DNA from: Microvirga vignae
GTDB lineage: Bacteria > Pseudomonadota > Alphaproteobacteria > Rhizobiales > Beijerinckiaceae
Length of the DNA stretch: 40,245 bases
Direction of reading: 5' to 3'
Assembly: GCF_001017175.1 (NCBI RefSeq)
Contig: NZ_LCYG01000102.1
Span: 1 to 40,245 of the forward strand
Below, piece by piece: positions 9,155-17,872 of the stretch; the stretch's first letter is position 1, and every line of letters starts with the position of its first letter. A program made the position numbers and the translations under genes. The notes below the pieces were generated by a model. It saw only the letters and a list, made by a program, of their open reading frames with translations. It was not told where the DNA came from and made no database searches.

Positions 9155-10329
9155 GCACGGCCCTTCCCTCAACCAATTCTTCCTCCAAGCGCCATTACGT
9201 CGATCCGACGCCCTTCGATCCGGGCACCACGGAGCCCATCGGCACGGAGAACGAGAGCTTCTACCGCGCCTCATCCTGGCAGCTCATGTGGTGGAAGTTC
9301 CGCCGCCACAAGGTCGCCCTGGCGGCTGCCTTCGTGCTGCTCCTCTTCTATCTCATCGTACCCTTCGTAGAGGTCATCGCGCCCTACAACCAGACGAAAC
9401 GGCACGGCGATTTCCTCTATGCGCCGCCGCAACAGATCCACCTCATGCATGAAGGCCGTTTCGTTGGGCCTTTCGTATATCCGTACAAGTTCACCTTCGA
9501 TCTCGAGACGTTTCGGCGCGTCTACACGGTCGATACGTCCCAGCCGCAGCCAATCCGCTTTTTCTGCCAAGGTGATGCTTACGAATTCTGGAGTGTCTGG
9601 AACACGAATGTGCATCTCGCCTGTCCGCCTGAGAACGGCACGATGTTCCTTCTCGGCACGGATCGGCTGGGACGGGACATGTTCTCGCGCATCATCTATG
9701 GCGCACGCATCTCGCTCACCATCGGCATCATCGGCATTGCGGTGTCCTTCGCGCTCGGCCTCCTCTTCGGAGGTCTCGCCGGCTATCTCGGCGGCTGGGT
9801 CGATCACGTGATCCAGCGCATGATCGAGATCCTGCGCTCCTTGCCGGAACTGCCCCTGTGGCTCGCGCTTTCCGCTGCGCTGCCGCCGAACTGGAGCCCG
9901 ATCCTCGTCTTCTTCGGCATCACGATCATTCTGGGCCTCCTCGATTGGCCCGGTTTGGCGCGTGCCGTGCGCTCAAAGCTGCTCGCCTTGCGCGAGGAGG
10001 ATTTCGTGAAAGCCGCCGAGCTGATGGGCGCTTCCAAGCAGCGCATCATCGCACGCCATCTCATCCCGAATTTCATGAGCCACCTGATCGCCTCCGCGAC
10101 TCTCTCGATCCCTTCCATGATCCTGGGCGAGACTGCCCTTTCCTTCCTTGGCCTCGGCCTTCGCCCACCGGTCACGAGTTGGGGCGTGTTGCTCAACGAA
10201 GCGCAGAACCTCGCCGCCGTACAACTCCATCCGTGGCTGCTCTTCCCTATGGTGCCGGTGATCGTGGTGGTGCTCGCCTTCAACTTCATGGGCGACGGAC
10301 TGCGCGATGCGGCCGATCCGTATCATTGA
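9151..10329 (+). CDS. ABC transporter permease, DppC/YejE type (392 aa)
   Basis: This is the second inner-membrane permease, pairing with the preceding one. It has a cytoplasmic N-terminus ending in WKFRRHKVALAAAFVLLLFY (first helix). A periplasmic domain of about 110 residues follows, longer than in E. coli DppC, containing FCQGDAYEFWSVWNTNVHLACPPENG. Then comes the conserved LLGTDRLGRDMFSRIIYGAR entry into the transport core. The coupling loop AVRSKLLALREEDFVKAAELMGAS is intact, and the protein ends with the usual LNFMGDGLRDAxDP-type tail. The four transporter genes overlap by 4 bases each, so stoichiometric translation is likely. The enlarged periplasmic loop is seen in a subset of alphaproteobacterial peptide permeases. 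Confidence 0.92.
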   Translation: MSTALPSTNSSSKRHYVDPTPFDPGTTEPIGTENESFYRASSWQLMWWKFRRHKVALAAAFVLLLFYLIVPFVEVIAPYNQTKRHGDFLYAPPQQIHLMHEGRFVGPFVYPYKFTFDLETFRRVYTVDTSQPQPIRFFCQGDAYEFWSVWNTNVHLACPPENGTMFLLGTDRLGRDMFSRIIYGARISLTIGIIGIAVSFALGLLFGGLAGYLGGWVDHVIQRMIEILRSLPELPLWLALSAALPPNWSPILVFFGITIILGLLDWPGLARAVRSKLLALREEDFVKAAELMGASKQRIIARHLIPNFMSHLIASATLSIPSMILGETALSFLGLGLRPPVTSWGVLLNEAQNLAAVQLHPWLLFPMVPVIVVVLAFNFMGDGLRDAADPYH

Positions 10330-10340
10330 TAGGACATGAT

Positions 10341-11192
10341 GTGCTGGAGCGCCTGAAAAATCGGCTTGCCGACTGGCTCGGTATCACGCGCCTGAACCAC
10401 GCCGTGTCTTTTGTGCTGATGCGGGATTTGAACGTGCTGTCCTCTGCTCCGAAAGGTGCAGAGGGTCATGCGGCTTTGCAAGCCGCGTTCCTGCATCTCA
10501 TCGATATTCTGAAGCCCGGGGTCGTCTGCGATATCGGCGCGCTCGATGGCTCTCTTTCACTGGCCGTGCGCGACAAGGCATTGAACTGCGAGGTCATCGC
10601 CTTCGAGGCCAATCCCAAGACCCATGCGCGCCATATAGAGGCGCTCTCAGCTCATGGCATCGACTATCGTAACGTCGCCATCTCAGACTACAATGGTCGC
10701 ATCACGATCCATGCGCCGCGCGGCCAGCACGAGGGTAAGACATCGTTGCTGCTGCGCAACGAAGAGATTGCCTATGAGGATTACGAGGTCGAGACGCATA
10801 TGCTCGACAGCATCTTCAGAGATCGTCTGAACGCCAGGGATCAGAGCTTCTTCCTCTGGATCGATGTCGAGGGCGCCGCCGAACGTGTTCTGACGGGTGC
10901 ACCCCACGTGCTGGAAAAGACGCTCGCGGTCTTCATCGAATGCGAAACCTTTCCCTTCTGGCAGGAAGGCGGCAGCGCAGGCGGTGTCGCCGACACGCTC
11001 TTGAAAGCAGGTTTCGTGCCCCTGGCACGCGATCGGGAATATGGCGACAAGCAGTTCAACGTCCTGTTCGTGGCAGGACGTGTGGCGCATCTGCTCGCGC
11101 CCTCGCTATTCAATGCAAACTCGCCGCTGAGAAAGGGCCTGATCTCAGGATCTCCCTTCCTCACCACCAATTGCGAGGTCAGTGCAGCATAG
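10341..11192 (+). CDS. FkbM family methyltransferase (283 aa)
   Basis: This is a SAM-dependent methyltransferase of the FkbM family, which commonly O-methylates sugars or polyketides. The SAM loop is VCDIGALDGSLSLAV (about residues 61-75), followed by the acidic ribose-binding strand VIAFEANP. The FkbM-type FLWIDVEGAAERVLTGA motif lies near residue 172. I chose GTG 10341 because AGGA sits at 10331-10334, six bases upstream; the frame is open further upstream only because it shadows the permease gene. The gene follows the permease by 11 bases, so it belongs to the same transcript. With three glycosyltransferases upstream, methylation of a surface glycan is a reasonable inference. A terminator-like hairpin lies 25 bases after the stop. 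Confidence 0.85.
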   Translation: MLERLKNRLADWLGITRLNHAVSFVLMRDLNVLSSAPKGAEGHAALQAAFLHLIDILKPGVVCDIGALDGSLSLAVRDKALNCEVIAFEANPKTHARHIEALSAHGIDYRNVAISDYNGRITIHAPRGQHEGKTSLLLRNEEIAYEDYEVETHMLDSIFRDRLNARDQSFFLWIDVEGAAERVLTGAPHVLEKTLAVFIECETFPFWQEGGSAGGVADTLLKAGFVPLARDREYGDKQFNVLFVAGRVAHLLAPSLFNANSPLRKGLISGSPFLTTNCEVSAA

Positions 11193-11212
11193 AAGCCAAC
11201 TATGAAGTCATG

Positions 11213-11240
11213 AAAAAGGGCGCCCTGAGGCGCCCTTCTC
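11213..11240 (-). terminator. Intrinsic terminator between convergent FkbM and helicase genes
   Basis: A perfect 7-bp stem GGGCGCC/GGCGCCC (11218-11224 with 11229-11235) has a CTGA loop. Read on the minus strand the stem is followed by TTTTT, so it should end the helicase transcript. On the plus strand the tail is only TTCTC, so it may be weaker for the FkbM operon. Confidence 0.8.
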
Positions 11241-11256
11241 GTATGTGTTATTCGCC

Positions 11257-12738
11257 TTAGCGACGGCGCGGGCTCTTTTCGAGCCAAGCGACCTGAGCCC
11301 CGTCTCCACGGCGCCCCTCCGGACGGCTGGGAGCAGACTTTGCTTGAGCAGGCCTTGATCCCTGTTGAGGACGCTGCCCCTGAGCGGGCTTTTGTCCCTG
11401 GGAATGGCGCTGCTGGTTGGCCGACGGATGTCCACCTTGCGGCTGACCGCCTCCCGGCTTGCCGCCACGGCGACGGCGCTTGGGGCCTTTTTCCGCGTTC
11501 GGATCTGCATTGCGCGGCTGGCCATGGCCCTGGTGCCCGCGGGAATGCGGAGCCGGGCGACCGCGCTGCGGCTCGCCGCGGTGCTCGGATGGAGCCGGAG
11601 CTGCAGGCAGCCCCTCCGGCAGGGGCATGACCGGCACCTTCAGGCGCGTCAGCTTCTCGATGTCCTTCAAATAAGCCTTTTCCTCGTCGTTGCAGAACGA
11701 GATCGCGAGACCCGTCGCGCCGGCACGCGCCGTACGGCCGATGCGGTGGACGTAAGATTCCGGCACATTCGGCAGATCGTAGTTGATGACGTGCGTCACG
11801 CCTTCGACGTCGATGCCGCGCGCGGCAATGTCCGTCGCGACGAGCACGCGGCACGAGCCGTCACGGAATCCGCTAAGCGCACGCTCGCGCTGCGGCTGTG
11901 ACTTGTTACCGTGAATGGCCGCACCCACGATGCCCGCCTTGTCGAGGCCGCGCACCACCTTGTCCGCGCCATGCTTGGTGCGGGTGAAGACGAGCACGCG
12001 GTCGATGGAAGGATCGCGCAGGAGGGTTTCGAGCAGAACCTGCTTGCGGTTCGTCGGCACGAAGATGACGCTCTGCTCCACGCGCTCGGCGGTGGTGGCA
12101 ACAGGGGTCACCGCCACATGGGCCGGATCGCGCAGGAAGGAATCGGCCAGCGTCGAGATCGTCTTCGGCATGGTGGCCGAGAAGAACAGGCTTTGGCGCT
12201 CCTTCGGCAGCAGGGTCACGATACGCTTGAGTGCATGGATGAAGCCGAGATCGAGCATCTGGTCCGCCTCGTCGAGGACGAGGATCTCGATATCGCGCAA
12301 CGTCAGCGACTTGCGGTCCACGAGATCGAGCAGGCGGCCGGGCGTAGCCACGAGTACGTCGACGCCATTGGCGAGTTCCTTCTCCTGGCGGGAGATGGTG
12401 ACGCCGCCGAACACCACGGTGGTGGTAAGCTTCAAGTTACGGCCATAGGCCTTGAAGCTGTCGGCGATCTGCCCGGAAAGCTCGCGGGTGGGGCTCAGCA
12501 CAAGCACGCGAGCGCTCTTGCGCTGACGCGGCTTCGGGTTCTGCGACAGACGGTGGAGGATCGGCAGCGCGAAGGCCGCCGTCTTGCCGGTGCCGGTCTG
12601 GGCGATGCCGCAGACGTCGCGGCCTTCCATGGCATAGGGGATGGTCTGGGCCTGGATGGGCGTGGGCTTCTCATAGCCCTCGGCAGCCAAGGCCTTCAGG
12701 ATCGGCTGGGCCAATCCGAAATCGGTGAAGAGTGTCAA
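11257..12738 (-). CDS. DEAD-box ATP-dependent RNA helicase, RhlE type (493 aa)
   Basis: This RNA helicase is used in RNA turnover, ribosome assembly or cold adaptation. All core motifs are present in order: Q motif (PTPIQAQTIP, about 21-30), Walker A AQTGTGKT, PTRELSGQI, DEADQMLDLGF, SATMP, and the domain-2 motifs TDIAARGIDV and HRIGRTARAG. Residues from about 375 to the end are a low-complexity basic tail rich in Q, G, P, R and K. Such tails are typical of RhlE homologues, where they bind RNA or partners. A 294-bp spacer separates it from the divergent MFS gene. No EcfG motif is seen upstream. Confidence 0.93.
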   Translation of the reverse strand: MTLFTDFGLAQPILKALAAEGYEKPTPIQAQTIPYAMEGRDVCGIAQTGTGKTAAFALPILHRLSQNPKPRQRKSARVLVLSPTRELSGQIADSFKAYGRNLKLTTTVVFGGVTISRQEKELANGVDVLVATPGRLLDLVDRKSLTLRDIEILVLDEADQMLDLGFIHALKRIVTLLPKERQSLFFSATMPKTISTLADSFLRDPAHVAVTPVATTAERVEQSVIFVPTNRKQVLLETLLRDPSIDRVLVFTRTKHGADKVVRGLDKAGIVGAAIHGNKSQPQRERALSGFRDGSCRVLVATDIAARGIDVEGVTHVINYDLPNVPESYVHRIGRTARAGATGLAISFCNDEEKAYLKDIEKLTRLKVPVMPLPEGLPAAPAPSEHRGEPQRGRPAPHSRGHQGHGQPRNADPNAEKGPKRRRRGGKPGGGQPQGGHPSANQQRHSQGQKPAQGQRPQQGSRPAQAKSAPSRPEGRRGDGAQVAWLEKSPRRR

Positions 12739-13032
12739 AGTGGTATCGTCTTTCGAACGGATGCGGTGAGCCGCAAAGCAGGTTCGGCTTGATTTAAGCT
12801 AAGGCGCTTCAGGGCTCTCAAGGCGACAACCCGCGTGATGGGGTTATCGTATGGATCAAGCGATTGAAGAAGGGGACCGGGCTTTCGCCAAAAAGCGAAT
12901 TTCCGTCACGCAGTCCCGCTCAAGCGGCTCGTAGTCGAGCGCTGACGCCATTCTGTTCATATGAGGGTTAAAGGTCTATCCGTCAACCTCAAGGGCTGAC
13001 ATAAGGGGCTGTAACGCCCTAAGAATGGATCC

Positions 13033-14265
13033 ATGTCCTCCTCTGCCCGTATGCCCTGGGCCTTCGTCTCCGCCCTGTCGCTGAGCGTCCTGATTTCCTA
13101 CGGCACGATTTTTTATGCCTTCGCTCTCTTCATTGATCCAATGAGTCAGGAGCTTGGCTGGGGGAAGTCCGAGCTGACGGCAGCCTATTCCCTGGCACTC
13201 GCCACCTCCGCCTTCTGCGCGGTGCCGGTCGGGCGGCTCATCGATCTCGGCTATGGCCGCGCGGTGATGACGGGAGGCTCGGTTCTGGCGGCCGTGCTTC
13301 TGGCGCTCTGGTCGCAGGTCGAGAGCTACCCGGTCTTCGTCCTCATCTGGGCAGGCTTGGGCCTTTCCATGAGCAGCGTGTTCTACGAGCCGGGCTTCGC
13401 GGTTCTGGCCAGCAGGCTCGGCTTTCTCGCCCGCCGAGGCATCACCTTCATGACCCTGGTGGGCGGCTTTGCGAGCACGGTCTTCATTCCCCTCACCCAC
13501 CTGCTTCTCGAGCATTTGCACTGGCGAACCGCTCTCCTGGTGTTGGCCGCCTTCAACCTTCTTATCTGTGCCGTAGTGCATGCCGTTGCCATTCCGCCGG
13601 CTCTGAAGTCGCCCTCTCATCCGACCAGCGGAGAGCCTCGTCCTCTTCCGCCCAGCGCCCGCCATGTTCTGTTCAAGGCGTCCTTCTGGTGCTTCGTAGC
13701 CTCCTCCGTTCTCCAGGGCCTCATCGCAGCGGGCCTGCCGATCCACCTGATCCCGCTTCTCACGGAGCAGGGCTACAGCCTGGAGATGGCCGTGATCGCC
13801 TTTTCCATCATCGGCCCAGCCCAAGTGGCCGGGCGCATGACCATGGCCGTGGGCGAGCGCGCCTTCGGTCTGAAGAGCATCGGAATCGTCACCTTGAGCC
13901 TCGGCGTCCTTGGCTTCGGGCTCCTGCCCCTGCTGCCCGCTGGCTCCTGGCTGGTGGCGGTCTTCGCAGGCCTCTTCGGCGCCTCGAACGGGATGATGAC
14001 CATCGTCCGTGCCCTTCTCCCTCCAGAACTGTTCGGGCGCGAGAGCTACGGCACGGTCCAAGGCATGATCGCCATGCCGGTGCGTCTGACCACCGCCGCC
14101 GCCCCCTTTCTGTTTGGAGCGCTCTGGGCCTGGTGGGGCAGTTATGCCGCCGTCATGATCCTGTGCTTAGCCATGTCCTTCTGTTCGCTCGGGTTCTTTC
14201 TTCTTGTCCTGTTGTTGCAAACGGGCCGTGAAAACCCCGAAAATCCGCTTGCGTTAGACGGCTAA
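13033..14265 (+). CDS. Major facilitator superfamily transporter (410 aa)
   Basis: This is a 12-helix inner-membrane carrier. The N-terminal helix WAFVSALSLSVLISYGTIFYAF, the loop 2-3 motif GRLIDLGYGRAVMTGG and the hydrophobic periodicity across 410 residues identify it. The N-terminal YGxxxYAFALFIDPM pattern followed by E-L-G-W-G-K-S-E-L resembles the monocarboxylate/oxalate-type MFS subgroup, but the substrate is not established. It stands alone, divergent from the helicase and 55 bases upstream of glpD. Cotranscription with glpD is possible but unproven. ATG 13033 and ATG 13051 are both plausible starts; neither has a strong ribosome binding site. Confidence 0.88.
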   Translation: MSSSARMPWAFVSALSLSVLISYGTIFYAFALFIDPMSQELGWGKSELTAAYSLALATSAFCAVPVGRLIDLGYGRAVMTGGSVLAAVLLALWSQVESYPVFVLIWAGLGLSMSSVFYEPGFAVLASRLGFLARRGITFMTLVGGFASTVFIPLTHLLLEHLHWRTALLVLAAFNLLICAVVHAVAIPPALKSPSHPTSGEPRPLPPSARHVLFKASFWCFVASSVLQGLIAAGLPIHLIPLLTEQGYSLEMAVIAFSIIGPAQVAGRMTMAVGERAFGLKSIGIVTLSLGVLGFGLLPLLPAGSWLVAVFAGLFGASNGMMTIVRALLPPELFGRESYGTVQGMIAMPVRLTTAAAPFLFGALWAWWGSYAAVMILCLAMSFCSLGFFLLVLLLQTGRENPENPLALDG

Positions 14266-14320
14266 AGAACTCATGTGCTCACGAACTGAATTGCTTAGTT
14301 TGTGAAGAAAGACTCGTTCC

Positions 14321-15841
14321 GTGACGGCAGTAACCGATCTTCTCATCGTTGGCGGCGGCATCAATGGCGCGGGCATCGCGCGCGATGCAGTGGGCAGGGG
14401 CCTGTCCGTGGTGCTCTGTGAACAGGGTGATCTGGCGGGCTACACCTCCTCCGCCTCGACGAAGCTGATCCATGGCGGCCTTCGTTATCTGGAATATTAC
14501 GAGTTTCGCTTGGTCCGCGAGGCCCTGTTCGAGCGCGAGCGCCTGCTGAATTCCGCGCCTCACATCATTTGGCCGCTGCGCTTCATCCTGCCTCACGAGA
14601 AGGGCATCCGCCCGGCCTGGCTCGTGCGCCTCGGCCTCTTCCTCTACGACCACCTCGCCCCGCGCAAGAAACTGCCAGGGACCGAAACCATTCACCTCAC
14701 CAGGCATCCGGCAGGCCAGGCTCTGAAGCCCGGCTTCGACACGGCCTTCGTCTATTCCGACTGCTGGGTCGAGGACAGCCGCATGGTAGCGCTCAACGCC
14801 CTCGACGCCTTCGAGAAGGGTGCCGACATCCGCGTGCGTACCAAGCTCACCTCCGCCCGCCGCGACGGTAAGATTTGGATAGCGATCCTGCAGGACGTCG
14901 AGACCGGTCAGACGCAGGAAGTCCGCGCCAAGGCGATCGTCAATGCAGGCGGTCCCTTCGTGGCCGACGTGCTCAATTCCAAGCTCGGCCTCAACACCAC
15001 GAAGAACGTCCGCCTTGTGAAGGGGAGCCACATCGTGGTGCCCAAGCTCTTCGACACGGAGCAGGCCTTCATCCTGCAGAACACGGACAAGCGCATCGTG
15101 TTCGCGATCCCCTATCAGGAGAAGTTCACCCTCGTCGGCACCACCGATATTCCAGTCGAGGCCGTGCCGGATAAGAAGGTCGAGATCAGCCCGGACGAGG
15201 TGCAGTACCTCTGCAACATCGTGAACCACTTCTTCAAGAAGCAGGTCACTCCAGCGGAAGTCGTGTGGAGCTATTCCGGCGTGCGTCCGCTCTTCGACGA
15301 CGGCTCGTCCAACGCCTCCGCCGTGACCCGGGACTACGTGTTCGACATGGACGCGCCGCAGGGCCAAGCCCCTGTCCTGTCGATCTTCGGCGGCAAGATC
15401 ACCACGTTCCGCAAGCTTTCGGAGCACGCGCTCGAAGAGCTGAAGGCCTTCTTCCCGGACATGAAGCCGTCCTGGACTGAGAACGCCAGGATGCCGGGCG
15501 GCGACATCATCGATGCCGACTTCGACAAGTTCCTCGCCACCGCGCGCCAGCGCTGGCCCTTCCTGCCGCAGCAGGTGGCCCACCGCCTGTCGCGCGCCTA
15601 TGGCACGCGCATTCTCGAGCTGCTCGGCACCGCCAAATCCATGGCCGACCTTGGGGAGGATTTCGGCGCAGGGCTCACGGCGGCGGAAGTCGATTACCTC
15701 ATGCGGCGCGAGTGGGCGCGCACGGCCGAAGACATTCTCTGGCGCCGCTCAAGGCTCGGCCTGCATGTGCCGGCCGACGCTCCGGCCAAGATCGACGCCT
15801 ATCTCGCCAGGCAGAAAGCAGCATCCATCGCAGCCCAATAA
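14321..15841 (+). CDS. glpD: Aerobic glycerol-3-phosphate dehydrogenase GlpD (506 aa)
   Basis: This FAD-dependent, membrane-associated enzyme oxidises sn-glycerol-3-phosphate to dihydroxyacetone phosphate and passes electrons to quinone. The N-terminal FAD-binding loop LLIVGGGINGAGIARDA (residues 7-23) and the family motif STKLIHGGLRYLEYYEFRLV (about 47-66) are intact. So are the substrate-side FAIPYQEKFTLVGTTD and VWSYSGVRPLFDDG segments. The start codon is GTG at 14321. The length of 506 aa matches E. coli GlpD (501 aa). It is followed 22 bases later by a wrecked glpK. GlpD itself shows no damage, so it may now act on glycerol-3-phosphate from uptake or lipid turnover. Confidence 0.95.
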   Translation: MTAVTDLLIVGGGINGAGIARDAVGRGLSVVLCEQGDLAGYTSSASTKLIHGGLRYLEYYEFRLVREALFERERLLNSAPHIIWPLRFILPHEKGIRPAWLVRLGLFLYDHLAPRKKLPGTETIHLTRHPAGQALKPGFDTAFVYSDCWVEDSRMVALNALDAFEKGADIRVRTKLTSARRDGKIWIAILQDVETGQTQEVRAKAIVNAGGPFVADVLNSKLGLNTTKNVRLVKGSHIVVPKLFDTEQAFILQNTDKRIVFAIPYQEKFTLVGTTDIPVEAVPDKKVEISPDEVQYLCNIVNHFFKKQVTPAEVVWSYSGVRPLFDDGSSNASAVTRDYVFDMDAPQGQAPVLSIFGGKITTFRKLSEHALEELKAFFPDMKPSWTENARMPGGDIIDADFDKFLATARQRWPFLPQQVAHRLSRAYGTRILELLGTAKSMADLGEDFGAGLTAAEVDYLMRREWARTAEDILWRRSRLGLHVPADAPAKIDAYLARQKAASIAAQ

Positions 15842-15863
15842 GAGAACCGGCAGGGGGATGCTC

Positions 15864-16537
15864 ATGGCTCACTATGTCGGCGCCATCGACCAGGGTGCGC
15901 GACGCTGGGCTACAAGTTCGCCAACGAGAAGCCCGTCTATGCTCCTGTAGGCTCCATCGCGATTGCGGGCGCTCTCGTACAGTGGCTGCGCGACAATCTC
16001 GGGATCATCCAGGCAAGCCACGAGATCGAGACTCTCGCCCGCAGCGTCGAGGACAATGGCGGCGTCACCATCGTGCCGGCCTTCTCAGACCTCTATGCGC
16101 CGCATTGGAACTCCCACGCCCGCGGCCTTGTCGGCGGCCTGACCCGCTATGCCACGAAAGCTCACATCGCCCGCGCGGCCCTTGAGGCCACGGCCTTCCA
16201 GACCCGCGAGGTGCTGGAGGCCATGGCGAAGGATACCGGCATCGCGGTGAAGGAGCTGCGCACCGATGGCGGCATGGTGGTCAACGAACTGCTCATGCAG
16301 TTCCAGGCCGACATCCTCGACGTTACGGTCGTACGCCCAAAGGTGATCGAGACAACGGCACTCGGCGCCGCCTATGCAGCGGGCCCTGCCGTCGGATTCC
16401 GGGCGAGCAAGGACGACCTCGGGCGCAATTGGGCCATCGACAAGCATTGGCCCCCAGCTATGGAAGGAGACCGCCGCAGCCACCTGAATGCGGAATGTGA
16501 CAAGGCCATCGCCCGCTCTCTCGACTGGGCGCAGTAG
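15864..16537 (+). pseudogene. glpK: Glycerol kinase glpK, internal out-of-frame deletion
   Basis: Glycerol kinase normally has about 500 residues. Here the first 11 codons are present (MAHYVGAIDQG, the phosphate-1 loop entry) and then the sequence jumps to LGYKFANEKPVY near family residue 300. From there it continues intact to the C-terminus. The N-terminal piece is in frame 0 and the C-terminal piece in frame 2, so the junction near 15895-15905 is also a frameshift; the starting frame stops at 15950. The remaining C-terminal FGGY domain keeps RTDGGMVVNELLMQFQADIL and ETTALGAAYAAG. About 290 codons of the ATPase domain and glycerol site are missing, so catalysis is impossible. The rest is barely eroded, so the loss looks recent, unless it is an assembly error. 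Confidence 0.88.
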
Positions 16538-16548
16538 GCGCGCTCTTG

Positions 16549-16588
16549 CAACGGAAAGTGGATCCCACTTTTGGGTCCGATGCTTAAG
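16549..16588. repeat. Short intergenic palindromic repeat, copy 1
   Basis: An imperfect palindrome containing AGTGGATCCCACTTTTGGG and TCCGATGC lies between the glpK remnant and the HIT gene. Related sequence occurs at 24179-24303 (GAGTGGACTTGCACTTTTGG, CCGATGC). Such GTGG/CACTTTT elements recur in intergenic regions of Hyphomicrobiales. Confidence 0.55.
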
Positions 16589-16606
16589 GGCCGCCACCCC
16601 ATACCA

Positions 16607-17029
16607 TCAGGCTTTCAAAGCAGCCCGGATCTTCTCGGCGAAACCGGCCAGCACATCATTGGCCTCCATCTGCCCCGTATGTGGCTTCAGAGGCACGCCC
16701 TCGAAGCGGGGAATGACGTGCACATGCAGGTGAAACACCACCTGCCCGCCCGCGCTCTCATTGAACTGCTGGATCGTCAGGCCATCGGCCGAGAAGGCTT
16801 CCTTGGTCGCACGGCCGACGACTTGGACGGCCTTGAAAAGCTCCGCGAGATCGTCGGGCTTCGCATCGAGAATGTTGCGGGCTTTCGCCTTGGGGACGAT
16901 CAGCACATGCCCGTCGCCGCGAGGCATGATGTCCATGAAGGCCAACACATGCTCGGTCTCGTAGACCTTGTGACACGGCAGCTCGCCCCTGAGGATCTTC
17001 GCGAACACGTTGTTGTCGTCGTAGGTCAT
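16607..17029 (-). CDS. HIT family protein (140 aa)
   Basis: This is a histidine-triad nucleotide hydrolase or transferase of the Hint/Fhit superfamily, cytoplasmic, acting on nucleoside phosphoramidates or dinucleotides. The catalytic triad motif is H100-L-H102-V-H104-V-I-P. The N-terminal NVFAKILRGELPCHKVYETEHVLAFMD and the GHVLIVPKxKA strand are standard for the family, and 140 aa is the usual length. It is a single-gene unit convergent with the glpK remnant. No stress-type promoter is seen upstream. Confidence 0.93.
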   Translation of the reverse strand: MTYDDNNVFAKILRGELPCHKVYETEHVLAFMDIMPRGDGHVLIVPKAKARNILDAKPDDLAELFKAVQVVGRATKEAFSADGLTIQQFNESAGGQVVFHLHVHVIPRFEGVPLKPHTGQMEANDVLAGFAEKIRAALKA

Positions 17030-17537
17030 CCTGCCCTCGCATCATTCATGGCTCTCGAAATTCATACACCGAGCCGTCCAGCCAATCACTCCCATGAACG
17101 GGCTGCAGGGCTTCCATGGTGCGGGATTTCACAGGAAGAGAACCCCCAGATCGCAATCTCAGGTTTCAGTCAATCGACGACCTGGCTGTGAAGTCGCAGA
17201 GTCAAACCTGAATGGACGTATAGTCACGCACAGCCCGCTGCAGAATATTACAGTTGAATCACGCGTGTTGTTGCAAGCGGATCGACAATCGAGAATCTTG
17301 CGGCCCTGCCTTCTAGACTCAAGTGAGATCAAATACTCACGTCGTAATCGCGTTAACTTCTTAAATATAATTTCCCCTTTGCTCTGCTTTTCGAGCCCGT
17401 CTCGCCCCCTGCGACCAAAGGTACAAACAACAAAGCGCCGCAATTATTTAAGCGTGGCAATCAAAGTGGAAAACGTTCTTCATCTACATTGCTTTTTTTC
17501 ATGAAAATTTTTTTGCAAAGGTTACCCCCTCCCCCTC
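17030..17537. other. 508-bp intergenic region, no gene recognised
   Basis: This stretch between the HIT gene and the first stress promoter is noticeably AT-richer than its surroundings, particularly 17330-17530. An open frame of 136 codons crosses it but has no family resemblance, no ribosome binding site and an odd composition, so I do not call it. I see no RNA fold or repeat here. Confidence 0.5.
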
Positions 17538-17562
17538 GGAACCATCGAATTTGCGAGTGGTT
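17538..17562 (+). promoter_or_regulatory. EcfG-type promoter of the KGG-motif gene
   Basis: GGAAC at 17538-17542 and GTT at 17560-17562, separated by 17 bases. It matches the alphaproteobacterial GSR consensus GGAAC-N16/17-cGTT except that the base before GTT is g. It lies about 38 bases upstream of the start codon at 17600. Confidence 0.7.
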
Positions 17563-17599
17563 GTTCATCCACGAACACCATTGGTCAAGGAGGCATAAG

Positions 17600-17794
17600 A
17601 TGGCGCCAAGTAGTTCAACTTCGAAGCGCGGTTTCGCGTCCATGGATTCCGATCGCCAGCGCGAAATCGCAAGCAAAGGCGGCAAAAGCGTTCCTGCCGA
17701 GAAGCGTTCTTTCTCGCAAGATCGCGAGCTTGCCTCTGAGGCAGGCCGCAAGGGCGGCCAAGCATCGGGCAATACCCGTGGGAATCAGGAATAG
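17600..17794 (+). CDS. KGG-motif stress protein (64 aa)
   Basis: This is a small, highly charged, glycine- and serine-rich protein with two KGG-type repeats: REIASKGGKSVPAEKRSF and SEAGRKGGQASGN. This is the pattern of the stress-induced KGG family (E. coli YciG, fungal Con-10-like), thought to be intrinsically disordered and made in stationary phase or under stress. The start is fixed by AAGGAGG at 17587-17593, six bases before ATG 17600. In-frame sequence upstream back to 17489 is not needed. It has its own EcfG-type promoter and a strong terminator, so it is a single-gene stress unit. Molecular function is unknown for the family. Confidence 0.85.
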   Translation: MAPSSSTSKRGFASMDSDRQREIASKGGKSVPAEKRSFSQDRELASEAGRKGGQASGNTRGNQE

Positions 17795-17815
17795 CGATAG
17801 TAACCCTGTGTTTAT

Positions 17816-17848
17816 GAAAAGGGGCCGCTCGACGGCCCCTTTATTTTT
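17816..17848 (+). terminator. Terminator, bidirectional
   Basis: Stem GGGGCCG/CGGCCCC (17821-17827 with 17833-17839), loop CTCGA, followed on the plus strand by TTTATTTTT. On the minus strand it is followed by TTTTC, so it can also serve the convergent gene ending at 17873. Confidence 0.88.
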
Positions 17849-17872
17849 GACGAAAGATGAAAGGCGAAATTG

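Noticed and set aside
8099..9274. A 391-codon minus-strand frame opposite the permease
   Set aside because: Its sequence is the charged, D/E/Q/H-rich type produced by reading membrane-protein genes backwards.
16073..16537. The glpK C-terminal open frame as an intact 154-aa gene
   Set aside because: It begins in the middle of the FGGY C-terminal domain with no ribosome binding site; it is the tail of a broken glpK.
17094..17504. 136-codon plus-strand open frame upstream of the KGG gene
   Set aside because: No ribosome binding site, no family features, mixed low-GC composition, and it ends before the stress promoter.
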